This document shows, piece by piece, positions 50,174 to 58,143 of a stretch of 64,000 nucleotides of DNA. The notes beneath the pieces were generated by a model. That model saw only the letters and a list, made by a program, of their open reading frames with translations, ran no database searches and was not told where the DNA came from. How positions within the stretch are numbered: position 1 is the first letter of the stretch; each line of letters starts with the position of its first letter. The DNA comes from Thermohalobaculum sp039816045. Lineage in GTDB: Bacteria; Pseudomonadota; Alphaproteobacteria; Rhodobacterales; Rhodobacteraceae. The position numbers and the translations under genes were made by a program. Where the stretch lies: assembly GCA_039816045.1 (NCBI GenBank), contig JBCBYB010000018.1, forward strand, positions 1 through 64,000. The letters are read 5' to 3'.

Positions 50174-50411
50174 GATGGGTCGAGTGTGCGCAATCTGTGG
50201 GGCTGCTAACGCGCCTTTCGGGTTTCGCCCGCCTGGGCAGCGGCGAAGCATCCCCGAAGCGCTTCGCGGGAAAACACTCTGGACGTGCCCGGATGTCGCC
50301 TGTCGTACCGCGGCTGAGAGCCGTGCGTATGGCGCGGTACGCGCCGCCGCACCGTCGATCAAGCGCCCGGCCAATCTGTTCGAGGCGGCTGGGCAGCGGG
50401 TGCCGACATGA
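50166..50411 (+). CDS. Small phage protein with zinc-type cysteines
   Basis: 81-aa protein with CAICG near the N-terminus and WTCPDVACRTAAESRAYG downstream, four Cys residues that could bind zinc. It starts at GTG 50166, overlapping the clamp gene end, or at ATG 50175. It overlaps the HNH gene by ATGA. Function is unknown; its place between clamp and nuclease suggests DNA metabolism. Confidence 0.55.
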   Translation: MPEMGRVCAICGAANAPFGFRPPGQRRSIPEALRGKTLWTCPDVACRTAAESRAYGAVRAAAPSIKRPANLFEAAGQRVPT

Positions 50412-50737
50412 GCCGTCGCGATGACCTTTTTGACCGGGTTATGCGGCGGGTTCGGTTCGAGCCTGGCCCAAAGCCCGATTGCTGCTGGATATGGACCGGA
50501 CCCACCAGCGGCGATGGTCGCGGTGGCGGTTATCCGCGGATGTCCTTGGACGGGCAGACCGTGGCCGTCCATCGCGTCATGGCTGTCCACAGGTTCGGCT
50601 ACCTGCCAGCCAGTCGGCAAGTGGATCACACATGCCGGAACCGCTTGTGCGTGAACCCCAACCATCTGGAGCCAGTGACGCACAAAGAAAACCAGCGGCG
50701 CCGTGACGCCGCGAATAATCGCAATGAAGACGCGTAG
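50408..50737 (+). CDS. HNH endonuclease (homing type)
   Basis: 109-aa nuclease. The N-terminal part CCWIWTGPTSGDGRGGGYPR is the usual substrate-binding lead-in. The HNH core reads AVHRVMAVHRFGYLPASRQV, DHTCRNRLCVNPNHLEPVTH, with the catalytic His in VDH, two Cys and the NPNHLE motif, followed by KENQRR. This is the form common to free-standing phage HNH nucleases. Confidence 0.9.
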   Translation: MSRRDDLFDRVMRRVRFEPGPKPDCCWIWTGPTSGDGRGGGYPRMSLDGQTVAVHRVMAVHRFGYLPASRQVDHTCRNRLCVNPNHLEPVTHKENQRRRDAANNRNEDA

Positions 50738-50755
50738 AACACGGGAGCGAAGTGG

Positions 50756-51064
50756 ATGGATATAAAGTTATCTGGTGGTCACCTACACGCGCTTGTGGAA
50801 CGTGTGGAGCGCTTGGAGGAAGAAAAGTCTGAAATCGCGGGTCAGATAAAAGAGGTTTATGCCGAAGCGAAGGCGCATGGCTTTGACCCCACGATTTTGC
50901 GGGCCATTGTCGCGCTCCGGAAAGAAGACCCCGAGAAGCGGGCAGAGCGAGAGGCGATGCTTGGCATCTACGCGAAGGCGCTCGGGATCAACACGCCGGC
51001 TCCGCTGTTCGATCATGCTGGTATCGAGCTTGTGCCGTCTCAGGGCGAAAGCGAGCAAAAATGA
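50756..51064 (+). CDS. GapR-like (DUF2312) nucleoid-associated protein
   Basis: 102-aa protein. The DUF2312 signature is nearly complete: LVERVERLEEEKSEIAGQIK, EVYAEAKAHGFDPTILRAIV and ALRKEDPEKRAEREAMLGIY. In Caulobacter, GapR binds overtwisted AT-rich DNA ahead of replication forks. A phage copy next to a sliding clamp and replication-type genes suggests help with phage DNA replication or topology. It overlaps the next gene by ATGA. Confidence 0.88.
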   Translation: MDIKLSGGHLHALVERVERLEEEKSEIAGQIKEVYAEAKAHGFDPTILRAIVALRKEDPEKRAEREAMLGIYAKALGINTPAPLFDHAGIELVPSQGESEQK

Positions 51065-51678
51065 CCGGCCTAGACGACTTCGAAATCCCAACCGAAAACA
51101 TGGATTTGCGGGGCTATCCGGGTGTGTTGGTTGATCCCAGAATGATCGCATCCTCCGCGTTCACAGCGCTGCAACCGGCTGAGCGGTGGCTTCAATTCTA
51201 TCTGGTTATGGCGGCTTGGCGTGAGGTGCCCGCCGGCTCTTTACCGGATGAGCCTGAGACACTGGCATTTCATGCGCGCCTCGATCGGGACATGAGCGAA
51301 TGGGCGCGAGTGTCTGACGTTCTGCTTGCCTATTGGGTGCGTTCAGAGGGCCGGTTGTGGTTTCCGCCAATGATGGACAGCGTAACCCTTGCATATGAGC
51401 GCCGAGAGAAGCGCCGGGCCGGGGATGCGGAGCGAAAGAAGATCAAGCGCGCAGAGGAGCGCCTTAAGGCGATTGGTGTGGGCTTGCAGGGTGCCGAGCT
51501 ACGCAAGGCAGCAGAGCAGTTCTTGGAGGCGGCGGCCGCCCGTGGGTTGGGCAGGATCGCGGACACAGATCGCGATGTGCATGTGCAGATCTGTTCACAG
51601 CTTGGGCTTCTGCCGTCCGGCATTCGAGACATTACGCTGCGCGCTCGAATGAGCGGAACGGCTGACCGCCCTCCCTGA
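51061..51678 (+). CDS. Phage replication-type protein (DUF1376/YdaU-like)
   Basis: 205-aa protein. The N-terminal part (FTALQPAERWLQFYLVMAAW, LPDEPETLAFHARLDRDMSE, WFPPMMDSVTLAYERREKRR) resembles DUF1376 proteins of phage replication modules, which have a winged-helix domain. A basic coiled-coil region follows. Its end runs into a cluster of GTCCGGAC-type repeats. I infer an origin-binding or initiator-accessory role from family and position. Confidence 0.65.
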   Translation: MTGLDDFEIPTENMDLRGYPGVLVDPRMIASSAFTALQPAERWLQFYLVMAAWREVPAGSLPDEPETLAFHARLDRDMSEWARVSDVLLAYWVRSEGRLWFPPMMDSVTLAYERREKRRAGDAERKKIKRAEERLKAIGVGLQGAELRKAAEQFLEAAAARGLGRIADTDRDVHVQICSQLGLLPSGIRDITLRARMSGTADRPP

Positions 51679-51680
51679 TA

Positions 51681-51770
51681 TGTCCGGAAATGTCCCGGAC
51701 TGTCCCCGGACGCGTCCGGACGTGTCCCGGACGGGCGGGGACGTGTCCGGACGCTGGCGGGACAGGCGCG
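51681..51770. repeat. Cluster of GTCC(C)GGAC palindromes
   Basis: Within 90 bp there are six close copies of a short palindrome: TGTCCGGAA, TGTCCCGGAC, TGTCCCCGGAC, CGTCCGGAC, TGTCCCGGAC and TGTCCGGAC, spaced by about one helical turn for most pairs, plus degenerate GGCGGGGAC and GCGGGAC. The block is between two replication-type genes and outside any assigned coding frame, like iterons of a replication origin. Confidence 0.6.
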
Positions 51771-51876
51771 GCTATGCCCCAGCTTTGTCCGCAAAAATCC
51801 TGCCTGAATAGAAGTGAAACGAAGTGAAACCCCCTAAAGACCCCCTGGACAAAGAGAGGGGCGAAGTGAGGTGGCC

Positions 51877-52479
51877 ATGAGCGAAGCGGTAAAATGCCCC
51901 GAAGCAAAGCCCGAGCCAGCGCGCAGTGTGGTTCGGGTTAGGGATCACCTAATCAAGCCACTGCTTGCCGATGGGCTGCGAAAGGCGCGCGCGACGCCTT
52001 CCGAGCAGCATGACGCGTTTCTTGAGAAGCTGGAGAAACGCCTCAACTGGATGAGCGCCGCCGGACTGGACGCGCTACGGGTTTCCATCATTGATCTGGC
52101 AGAGGGCCGGAGCCGCAATGTCTGGCCATCATGGGCGACCATTTGGAACACGGCGCGCGTGCTCGAACGCCCGCCGGCCGATCGCCATGACATGGTGATG
52201 AGTTATCTGCGGTCTGAGGTCGGCATGCGAGCGCTTGACGCGAGCCCCTGGCATCCCGTGGCGCTCCGCTGGTTTCTTGTCGAGTTTGGGCCGCTTCGCG
52301 CGTCGGGCACGCAGGAATGCTGGAGAACGAAAAAGATCAACGACAGGGCGCGCCAGCTGGCCCGTGAGTGGGAAAGCCTCAGCGAGGCCCGAACGCCTTC
52401 CGACATTGAGCGCCGAACCGAAATGGCCGCAGAGCGCGATGAGGTTCGGGCGATTGTCCGCCATGAGGTCGCGGCATGA
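51877..52479 (+). CDS. Phage protein of the replication region, unknown
   Basis: 200-aa protein starting MSEAVKCPEAKPEPARSVVR at ATG 51877 (a GTG two codons earlier is possible). The middle is rich in helices and aromatic residues (KLEKRLNWMSAAGLDALRVS, VWPSWATIWNTARVLERPP, SPWHPVALRWFLVEFGPLRA). It lies after the repeat cluster and overlaps the next gene by ATGA. I do not recognise the family; a helicase-loader or initiator-partner role is possible from position only. Confidence 0.55.
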   Translation: MSEAVKCPEAKPEPARSVVRVRDHLIKPLLADGLRKARATPSEQHDAFLEKLEKRLNWMSAAGLDALRVSIIDLAEGRSRNVWPSWATIWNTARVLERPPADRHDMVMSYLRSEVGMRALDASPWHPVALRWFLVEFGPLRASGTQECWRTKKINDRARQLAREWESLSEARTPSDIERRTEMAAERDEVRAIVRHEVAA

Positions 52480-53186
52480 ACGTGCAGTTGCACCGGATCA
52501 TTCCGAAGATCAAACGCACGCCGATGGGCCTCTGGCTTGTTCGCGATGAGGCTGGGCAGATTGCCTATTGTGGCATCGATCCACATCACGCTCAGACGCT
52601 TCGGCATCGCCTGGTTCAGCCGTCCGCGGAGTTGCCGGCACCGGCTGTGCGCCCGCCCCTTCTGCCGTATGGCGATCCTGGCCCCTGTGGAGCTGGACGG
52701 GGAGAACTTGAGGCGGCAACGATCACGCATGAGCGATGGTTTGGCCGCGGGCAAGTTGAGCGGAGCCGTGTGACGGTTGCCCGGCGTTCGTCCGCCGTCC
52801 TGAGGTGTTTGAGCGAGGCGCAGCGTGCAGCGCTGACGCAGTATGCCTGCGACTGTGAGCGCGTTGGAGCCATGCGCGGCGCAATGGGAGAGAGCAGCGG
52901 GCGGCGGCGCGTGGATGCCTCTGACGTCGCGCTGTTGAAGGCTCTGGACTATTCGCGCGTCAAGGATTTGCGTGATCATCTTGCCAAGCGCACCGTTGAG
53001 CTATCGACGCGAGGCCAAGCCGATAGGCCGCCGGGCCGGCCGATCACAGAGCTGGACTTGCTCGACGCGGTCGCGATTGACGCCGTGTCGCTTTCCGCAT
53101 TGCTGGCCCGCCATCGCTGGCCGAAGACGCGGTATGCTGTGAAGGCTCTCGGCGCGGCTCTTAAAGAACTGCTTGACCGGATGTGA
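52476..53186 (+). CDS. Phage protein, possible DNA-binding regulator
   Basis: 236-aa protein. The C-terminal third (LDAVAIDAVSLSALLARHRW, TRYAVKALGAALKELLDRM) reads like a helix-turn-helix with a recognition helix, and the central part has basic, Arg-rich segments (RVTVARRSSAVLRCLSEAQR). It is the last gene before a terminator and the late block, the usual position of a late-gene activator or antiterminator. That role is inference; no family is recognised. Confidence 0.5.
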   Translation: MNVQLHRIIPKIKRTPMGLWLVRDEAGQIAYCGIDPHHAQTLRHRLVQPSAELPAPAVRPPLLPYGDPGPCGAGRGELEAATITHERWFGRGQVERSRVTVARRSSAVLRCLSEAQRAALTQYACDCERVGAMRGAMGESSGRRRVDASDVALLKALDYSRVKDLRDHLAKRTVELSTRGQADRPPGRPITELDLLDAVAIDAVSLSALLARHRWPKTRYAVKALGAALKELLDRM

Positions 53187-53222
53187 ACACAAGAGTATTG
53201 GCCTAGGCATGCTCTAAGACGT

Positions 53223-53260
53223 GCGCCCGAGGCTGGGAAGCCGGCGGGCGCTTTGCTTTT
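53223..53260 (+). terminator. Rho-independent terminator before the packaging genes
   Basis: GCGCCCG at 53223-53229 pairs with CGGGCGC at 53245-53251, with an inner GGC/GCC stem, followed by TTTGCTTTT. It separates early and late modules. Confidence 0.7.
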
Positions 53261-53273
53261 CAGACGCAGACAC

Positions 53274-53621
53274 ATGCCAAAGCTCAAATCTCTGAAGTCG
53301 CCACTCGCGACGGCTCGTCCACGGGTCGGATACTTGCCTGAGGTCGTTGACCGCGGGAAGCATCGCGACGCGGGCAAGCCTTGGCGTCGTTGGTATCGCA
53401 CGGCTCGATGGCAGCGGCTGCGCATGTCCATCTTGGAGCGCGACCTGTTTACCTGTGCGGAGTGCGGAAAGGTCGAGCCCGATACGTCTAAGCTCGTCTG
53501 CGATCATGTCGAGCCGCACTGTGGCGATGAACAGGCGTTCTGGAGCGGCCCGTTCCAGACGCTTTGCCACACGCCTTGTCACTCAATCATCAAACAGAAA
53601 AGGGAGCGCGCTGAGGGGTAA
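53274..53621 (+). CDS. HNH endonuclease of the packaging module
   Basis: 115-aa protein starting MPKLKSLKSPLATARPRVGY. The HNH core is RWYRTARWQRLRMSILERDL, FTCAECGKVEPDT with a CxxC zinc half-site, VCDHVEPHCGD with the catalytic His, and LCHTPCHSIIKQKRE with the second Cys pair. In HK97-type phages such an HNH protein sits beside the terminase genes and is required with TerL for cutting at cos sites, which fits its place just ahead of terS. Confidence 0.9.
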   Translation: MPKLKSLKSPLATARPRVGYLPEVVDRGKHRDAGKPWRRWYRTARWQRLRMSILERDLFTCAECGKVEPDTSKLVCDHVEPHCGDEQAFWSGPFQTLCHTPCHSIIKQKRERAEG

Positions 53622-53724
53622 GGGGGGGGTAAATGCCCATCTAGGGCAGCCCGCTAGACCTGTATCACCTACAGCCGCAGATTTTTTTCTCTTGCCGCGG
53701 AATTTTGACCTTCTTGGACAGCCC

Positions 53725-54150
53725 TTGCCAACGAAGCTCGGCAAGCCCGGTCGCAACGACCATGTGCCCACATCCGAAAATGAAAGAAAAATCAGGATGT
53801 TAGTGATTGCCGGCTGGACGATGGCGGAGATCGCGACTGAGATCGGCATCGCTCAACCGACCCTTCGCAAGCATTATTTTCGTCAGATCGAGCGCGCGCG
53901 TCGGGTCTGTCTTCGTGAGGCAAAGGGCCGTGTACTTATGCAGCTCGACGCGGCTGCTGAGCAAGGCAATGTTGGCGCGATGAAAGAGCTTCGGAAGGTG
54001 GTTGAGGAGGCGGAGCGGACCGTAACGCCGCGCCCATTGCCAGACAGAAAGCCCGAAGCCAAGGGCAAGAAAGAGTTGCGTCAAGAGCTTGCGAAGCAAG
54101 CGCCTGTTGGCCGTTGGGCGCGGCCAAGTGATGAGGAGCCGCTTCACTAA
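53725..54150 (+). CDS. Terminase small subunit-like protein
   Basis: 141-aa protein. After PTKLGKPGRNDHVPTSENER comes a helix-turn-helix (LVIAGWTMAEIATEIGIAQP, TLRKHYFRQIE), then helical regions and a basic tail. This is the pattern of small DNA-recognition terminase subunits in alphaproteobacterial phages. The start is uncertain: TTG 53725 or GTG 53764, neither with a strong ribosome site. It touches terL by one base at 54150 and lies after the HNH gene. Confidence 0.72.
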   Translation: MPTKLGKPGRNDHVPTSENERKIRMLVIAGWTMAEIATEIGIAQPTLRKHYFRQIERARRVCLREAKGRVLMQLDAAAEQGNVGAMKELRKVVEEAERTVTPRPLPDRKPEAKGKKELRQELAKQAPVGRWARPSDEEPLH

Positions 54151-55856
54151 TGGCGCTCGACGTCGCATGCCGTGACTGGTGGGAGAGGTTGCAATCGGGC
54201 CGCGTGCCTATGGCGGATCTTCCTGTGCGAAGCCCGAAACACGCAGCCGCGGCGGTCAAGCACTTTCAAAGCTTTATCGTTCCGGACATGCCCGGGCAGC
54301 CATTCATTGGCGATGTCTCCGGTGGTTGGTTTGAGGAGATTGTTGCGGCGATCTTCGGTTCCACCGACCCCAAGACGGGCGCCCGCGATATTCGCGAGCT
54401 GTTCCTTTTGATTGCCAAAAAGAACACCAAGACCACGAGTGCTGCGGCGCTGGCGCTAACGTTCATGATCTTCAATCACCTTCGGCACGAGAGCACGCGC
54501 CGCCGAAACTGTGCGTGCTACGTTCTTGGCGCCACGCAAGAGATTGCCGACACGGGCTTTAAGCAAGCCGTGTCCATGATCGAAGACGATCCGGCTGGAT
54601 GGTTGCAGACCCAATTCCACATCAACCTTCACCTCAAGACCATCACGCATCTGGATACAAACGTGTCGCTCCGGATCGTGACATTTGGGCCGGATATCGT
54701 GACCGGTAAAATTCCCTTCTTTGTCTTGATTGATGAGGTTTGGCGTTTGACTTCGGCTGACGCGTCATCGGTTCTGACGCAGATCCGCGGTGGCATGGTA
54801 TGGTCCGATGCGCTTCTCGTGATGATCTCCACACAATCCGATGAGCCACCATCCGGCGTCTTTGAGGAGGAGTTGATGCATGCGCGCGCAGTGCGGGACG
54901 GTCGCATGCCGGCGAATGGTCTCTTGCCCGTGCTCTATGAGTTTCCGGAGGCGATGCAGCGGGACAAAGAGAAGCCTTGGCTCGATCCCGCGGTTTGGAA
55001 GTTCGTAAATCCCAACATGGGGCGGTCGATCTCTGTGGAGAAGATCTCAGAGCTTCGCGATAAAGCGATGTTCAAGGGTGAGCACGAGGTTCGCAAATGG
55101 GCGTCGCAGCACATCAATGTCCAGATCGGTATGGCGCTCCACTCGCACCGTTGGGTGGGTATCGACTTCTGGGAGCCTGCCGGCCGGCAAGAGCTTGATC
55201 TAGACACCATCATCGCGACATCTGACGTGTGCACTATCGGCATTGACGGCGGCGGCGCTGATGATCTCTTGGGCCTGGCCGTGCTTGGTCGGCACCGCGA
55301 GGCGCGCGTTTGGCAGCTTTGGACAAAGGCTTGGGCGCAAGAGATCGTCTTGCAGCGGCGTAAGGACATCGCCGCCAAGCTTCAAGCGTTCGATGCATCG
55401 GGCGATCTGACGATCACACCGCCCGGAACACAAGATCATGATGAGTTGGCGGAGATCGTTGGCCGCGTGCACGACGCCGGGCTTCTGCCTGAGGAGCACG
55501 GTATTGGGGTAGACGCCTCCGGGCTTGGGTCGATCCTTGAGGCCCTTCCCGTTGGTGAGCCGGTGTTGGTGGCGGTCATGCAGGGCCGTTGGCTCAATGG
55601 CGCGATCAAGACTGCCGAGCGCAAGCTTGGTGACGGGACATTGGTTCATTGCAACCAAGGGCTCATGACGTGGTGCGTTAGCAATTCCAGAGCTGAGGTC
55701 AGAGGCAGTGCGACCCTGATCACAAAGCAATCCTCTGGCAGCGCTAAGATTGATCCACTTGCGGCGACGTTTAACGCGGTGCAGCTGATGTCCCGCGACC
55801 CCATCGCATCGGGCGCCGGGGTGGTGATCGCTGAAAACTATGAGGTGGTGGCATGA
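54150..55856 (+). CDS. Terminase large subunit (packaging ATPase-nuclease)
   Basis: 568-aa motor protein of the HK97-type group. The ATPase has a Walker A-like loop LLIAKKNTKTTSAAA (87-100) and Walker B FFVLIDEVW with Asp195/Glu196. A coupling motif is in LLVMISTQSDEP. The RNase H-like nuclease domain begins at TIGIDGGGADDLLGLAVLGR, and later acidic residues are in GIGVDASGLG. It packages DNA into proheads and, with the HNH protein, cuts the genome ends. It overlaps the portal gene by 4 bp. Confidence 0.93.
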   Translation: MALDVACRDWWERLQSGRVPMADLPVRSPKHAAAAVKHFQSFIVPDMPGQPFIGDVSGGWFEEIVAAIFGSTDPKTGARDIRELFLLIAKKNTKTTSAAALALTFMIFNHLRHESTRRRNCACYVLGATQEIADTGFKQAVSMIEDDPAGWLQTQFHINLHLKTITHLDTNVSLRIVTFGPDIVTGKIPFFVLIDEVWRLTSADASSVLTQIRGGMVWSDALLVMISTQSDEPPSGVFEEELMHARAVRDGRMPANGLLPVLYEFPEAMQRDKEKPWLDPAVWKFVNPNMGRSISVEKISELRDKAMFKGEHEVRKWASQHINVQIGMALHSHRWVGIDFWEPAGRQELDLDTIIATSDVCTIGIDGGGADDLLGLAVLGRHREARVWQLWTKAWAQEIVLQRRKDIAAKLQAFDASGDLTITPPGTQDHDELAEIVGRVHDAGLLPEEHGIGVDASGLGSILEALPVGEPVLVAVMQGRWLNGAIKTAERKLGDGTLVHCNQGLMTWCVSNSRAEVRGSATLITKQSSGSAKIDPLAATFNAVQLMSRDPIASGAGVVIAENYEVVA

Positions 55857-57181
55857 AGTTTTGGCCCGCCATCTTTGGTTCGGCTGATGACGCGCCTAAG
55901 CGCGATGCATCTGACGATTTTTGGTTTGGGCAGATTGGCCTTGCCGGCGCAGCCGGTGAAGCAGTTACCGTCGATCGAGCGTTGCAGCTCCCGGTTGTCA
56001 AAAACTGCATTGAGATCCTGAGTGGCGCGACATCTAGCCTTCCCTCTGGCGTGGTTCGGTCCGAGCGCCGGGGCGTCCAGCTGCGGGCGGAGCCAGAGCC
56101 AGAGCACCCGATCTCTCTCTTAATCGCGGACCCGAACACCGAGCAGTCTGGCCCTGAGTTTCTGTCGCAAATGGTTTTTGATCTTGCGACGGCCGGCGAC
56201 TTCGTCGCTGAGATCGTTCCAAAATCAGGAGGGCTTTGGGAGCTACGCCACCTCCCGGCCGATGTGGTCACAGTCGAGAGGCTAAAGGATGGCTCGCGCC
56301 GCTGGCGTGTCCGTGACGGCGGGCACGCTGAGCGGTCGCTTGTCGAGGGTGAGGTTTGGCATGTTCGCAAGCCGCCAATTCGTGACGGGCTCACGGGGCT
56401 TGGTGCGATTGAGGCGGGTCGCGAGGAAATCAGCAAGGGCCTGGCACTCCAAGCCTATGCGGCCCGGTTCTTCCGGAATGATCTCACTCCCCCTCTCGCG
56501 TTGCTCAAAGAGGGCGGCTTTGCAGACGACAACAGCAAGAAGAACTTTCTCCGGGCCATCACGCGCGCGCTGACTGGAAAGAACCGCCACAAGCCAATGC
56601 TTCTGGAGCACGGGATCAAGCCGTTCCGACTTGGCGTGAACAACAATGAAGCGCAGTTCTTGGAGACCGCGAAAGCCAATGACCTTGCGTTGACGCGGTT
56701 GTGGAACATGCCCGCGCATAAGGTCTCGATCTTCGACGGCGCTACCCGGTCTAATGTCGAACAGCAGGCTCTTGAGTTTGTCACTGACGCTCTGATGCCC
56801 TGGCTCTGTCTGATAGAGGCGTCTATCGGCAAGGTTTTGATGCGCGGCCAGGCGGGGCGGCGGTTTGAGTTCAATGTGGCTGGGCTGCTGCGCGGCGATA
56901 TCAAGACGCGTTATCTCTCTTATGCGGTTGCTCGCCAGTGGGGCTGGCTGTCTGTGAATGACATCCGCGCAATCGAGAGCATGAACCCTGTGGCCGGCGG
57001 CAACGTCTACTTGCAGCCAATGAACATGGAGCCCGCCGGAAGCAATGCGGGCATTGATCGGGCGAACAACCAACGCGCGGCGATTGGCGAGTTCGGGGGT
57101 CCGGCGTTCGATCCGGGCCGCGCGATGGTGGTTCTACACGAAACTGTGGACAATGAGGGAATGAGCCGATGGGCAGTATAG
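55853..57181 (+). CDS. Phage portal protein, HK97 family
   Basis: 442-aa portal. Typical stretches: VDRALQLPVVKNCIEILSGA, LIADPNTEQSGPEFLSQMVF, GDFVAEIVPKSGGLWELRHL, then EVWHVRKPPIRDGLTGLGAI and NDLALTRLWNMPAHKVSIFD, and the late helical crown (TRYLSYAVARQWGWLSVNDI). It forms the dodecameric ring for DNA entry. It overlaps terL by 4 bp and the protease gene by 13 bp. Confidence 0.92.
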   Translation: MKFWPAIFGSADDAPKRDASDDFWFGQIGLAGAAGEAVTVDRALQLPVVKNCIEILSGATSSLPSGVVRSERRGVQLRAEPEPEHPISLLIADPNTEQSGPEFLSQMVFDLATAGDFVAEIVPKSGGLWELRHLPADVVTVERLKDGSRRWRVRDGGHAERSLVEGEVWHVRKPPIRDGLTGLGAIEAGREEISKGLALQAYAARFFRNDLTPPLALLKEGGFADDNSKKNFLRAITRALTGKNRHKPMLLEHGIKPFRLGVNNNEAQFLETAKANDLALTRLWNMPAHKVSIFDGATRSNVEQQALEFVTDALMPWLCLIEASIGKVLMRGQAGRRFEFNVAGLLRGDIKTRYLSYAVARQWGWLSVNDIRAIESMNPVAGGNVYLQPMNMEPAGSNAGIDRANNQRAAIGEFGGPAFDPGRAMVVLHETVDNEGMSRWAV

Positions 57182-58047
57182 ATCGGGTGATGGCCGGGTT
57201 TCTCGCAACGCCATGGTTCATGCACGAGGGCAAGGCGCGCGAAATCTTGGCCGTCTTGGAGTGGCGAGCGGAGACGGGCCAGGGCAAGCCTTACGATGTT
57301 GAAGCGCAGCCGGAGCCGGAACGCCGCGGCCGTATTGCTGTCATTCCGCTTGTCGGTACAATTCTGCCGCGCTCTGCGTTGGTCGGGCAAATGTCGCCAT
57401 CGCCGTCGATCGAGGATTTTATGAAGTCGTTTCGAGCGGCTGCACAAGATCCGGATGTTAAGGCCATCGTGCTCGACATCGACAGTCCGGGCGGTCGTGT
57501 GGACAAGGTGCCTGAAGCAGCCGCGGAGATCGGCGCGGCGCGGCGGCCGGATCGACCGATTGTTGCGATCGCAAACACCCTGGCGGCATCTGCCGCCTAC
57601 TATATCGCGGTCTCTGCCGATGAGGTCGTGGTGACACCGTCCGGCGAAGTCGGGTCGATTGGTGTTATTGCCATGCATCAAGACTTGTCCGAGGCGCTGA
57701 AGGCTAAAGGTGTTTCGGTCACTATCGTTCAGCAGGGTGCGCGCAAATCGGAGGGCAATCCCTTCGGGCCGTTGGATGAAGAAGCGTTGAGGCATTTCGA
57801 GGCCATGACCGCGCATACCTATGATGGGTTCGTGGCGCATGTCGCGGCGCACCGCGGGGTGGATGACACCGTTGTGCGAGCGGACCCCGAGAGCGGCAAA
57901 CCGCATATGGGTGGCGGGCGCTGTTACCACGCATCTGATGCGGTCGCCCTGGGAATGGCTGATCGCATTGAGACCTTTGAGCAAACGCTTCAGCGGCTTT
58001 CGGCGGAGATCAGCGAACGCCAGCGCCGCCGCGACGTCATGAGCTGA
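57169..58047 (+). CDS. Head maturation protease, S49 (SppA-like)
   Basis: 292-aa S49-type serine peptidase that trims capsid proteins. The nucleophile Ser141 lies in IVAIANTLAASAAYYIA and the general-base Lys193 in QQGARKSEGNPFGPLDEEA. The core before it, AIVLDIDSPGGRV, is the classic SppA strand-loop. The frame begins MGSIDRVMAGFLATPWFMHE. HK97-type phages use either S14, S49 or U35 proteases here; this one uses S49. The capsid gene follows after a 96-bp gap with a GC-rich hairpin. Confidence 0.92.
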   Translation: MGSIDRVMAGFLATPWFMHEGKAREILAVLEWRAETGQGKPYDVEAQPEPERRGRIAVIPLVGTILPRSALVGQMSPSPSIEDFMKSFRAAAQDPDVKAIVLDIDSPGGRVDKVPEAAAEIGAARRPDRPIVAIANTLAASAAYYIAVSADEVVVTPSGEVGSIGVIAMHQDLSEALKAKGVSVTIVQQGARKSEGNPFGPLDEEALRHFEAMTAHTYDGFVAHVAAHRGVDDTVVRADPESGKPHMGGGRCYHASDAVALGMADRIETFEQTLQRLSAEISERQRRRDVMS

Positions 58048-58143
58048 GATCAGCACAAACGGTTGACTACGGACCGTGACGCGCGCCGGGCGCGTCGCGA
58101 CCACATCCCTTTTGCCCGGCGTCATGCAATGAGGAAATGAGGC

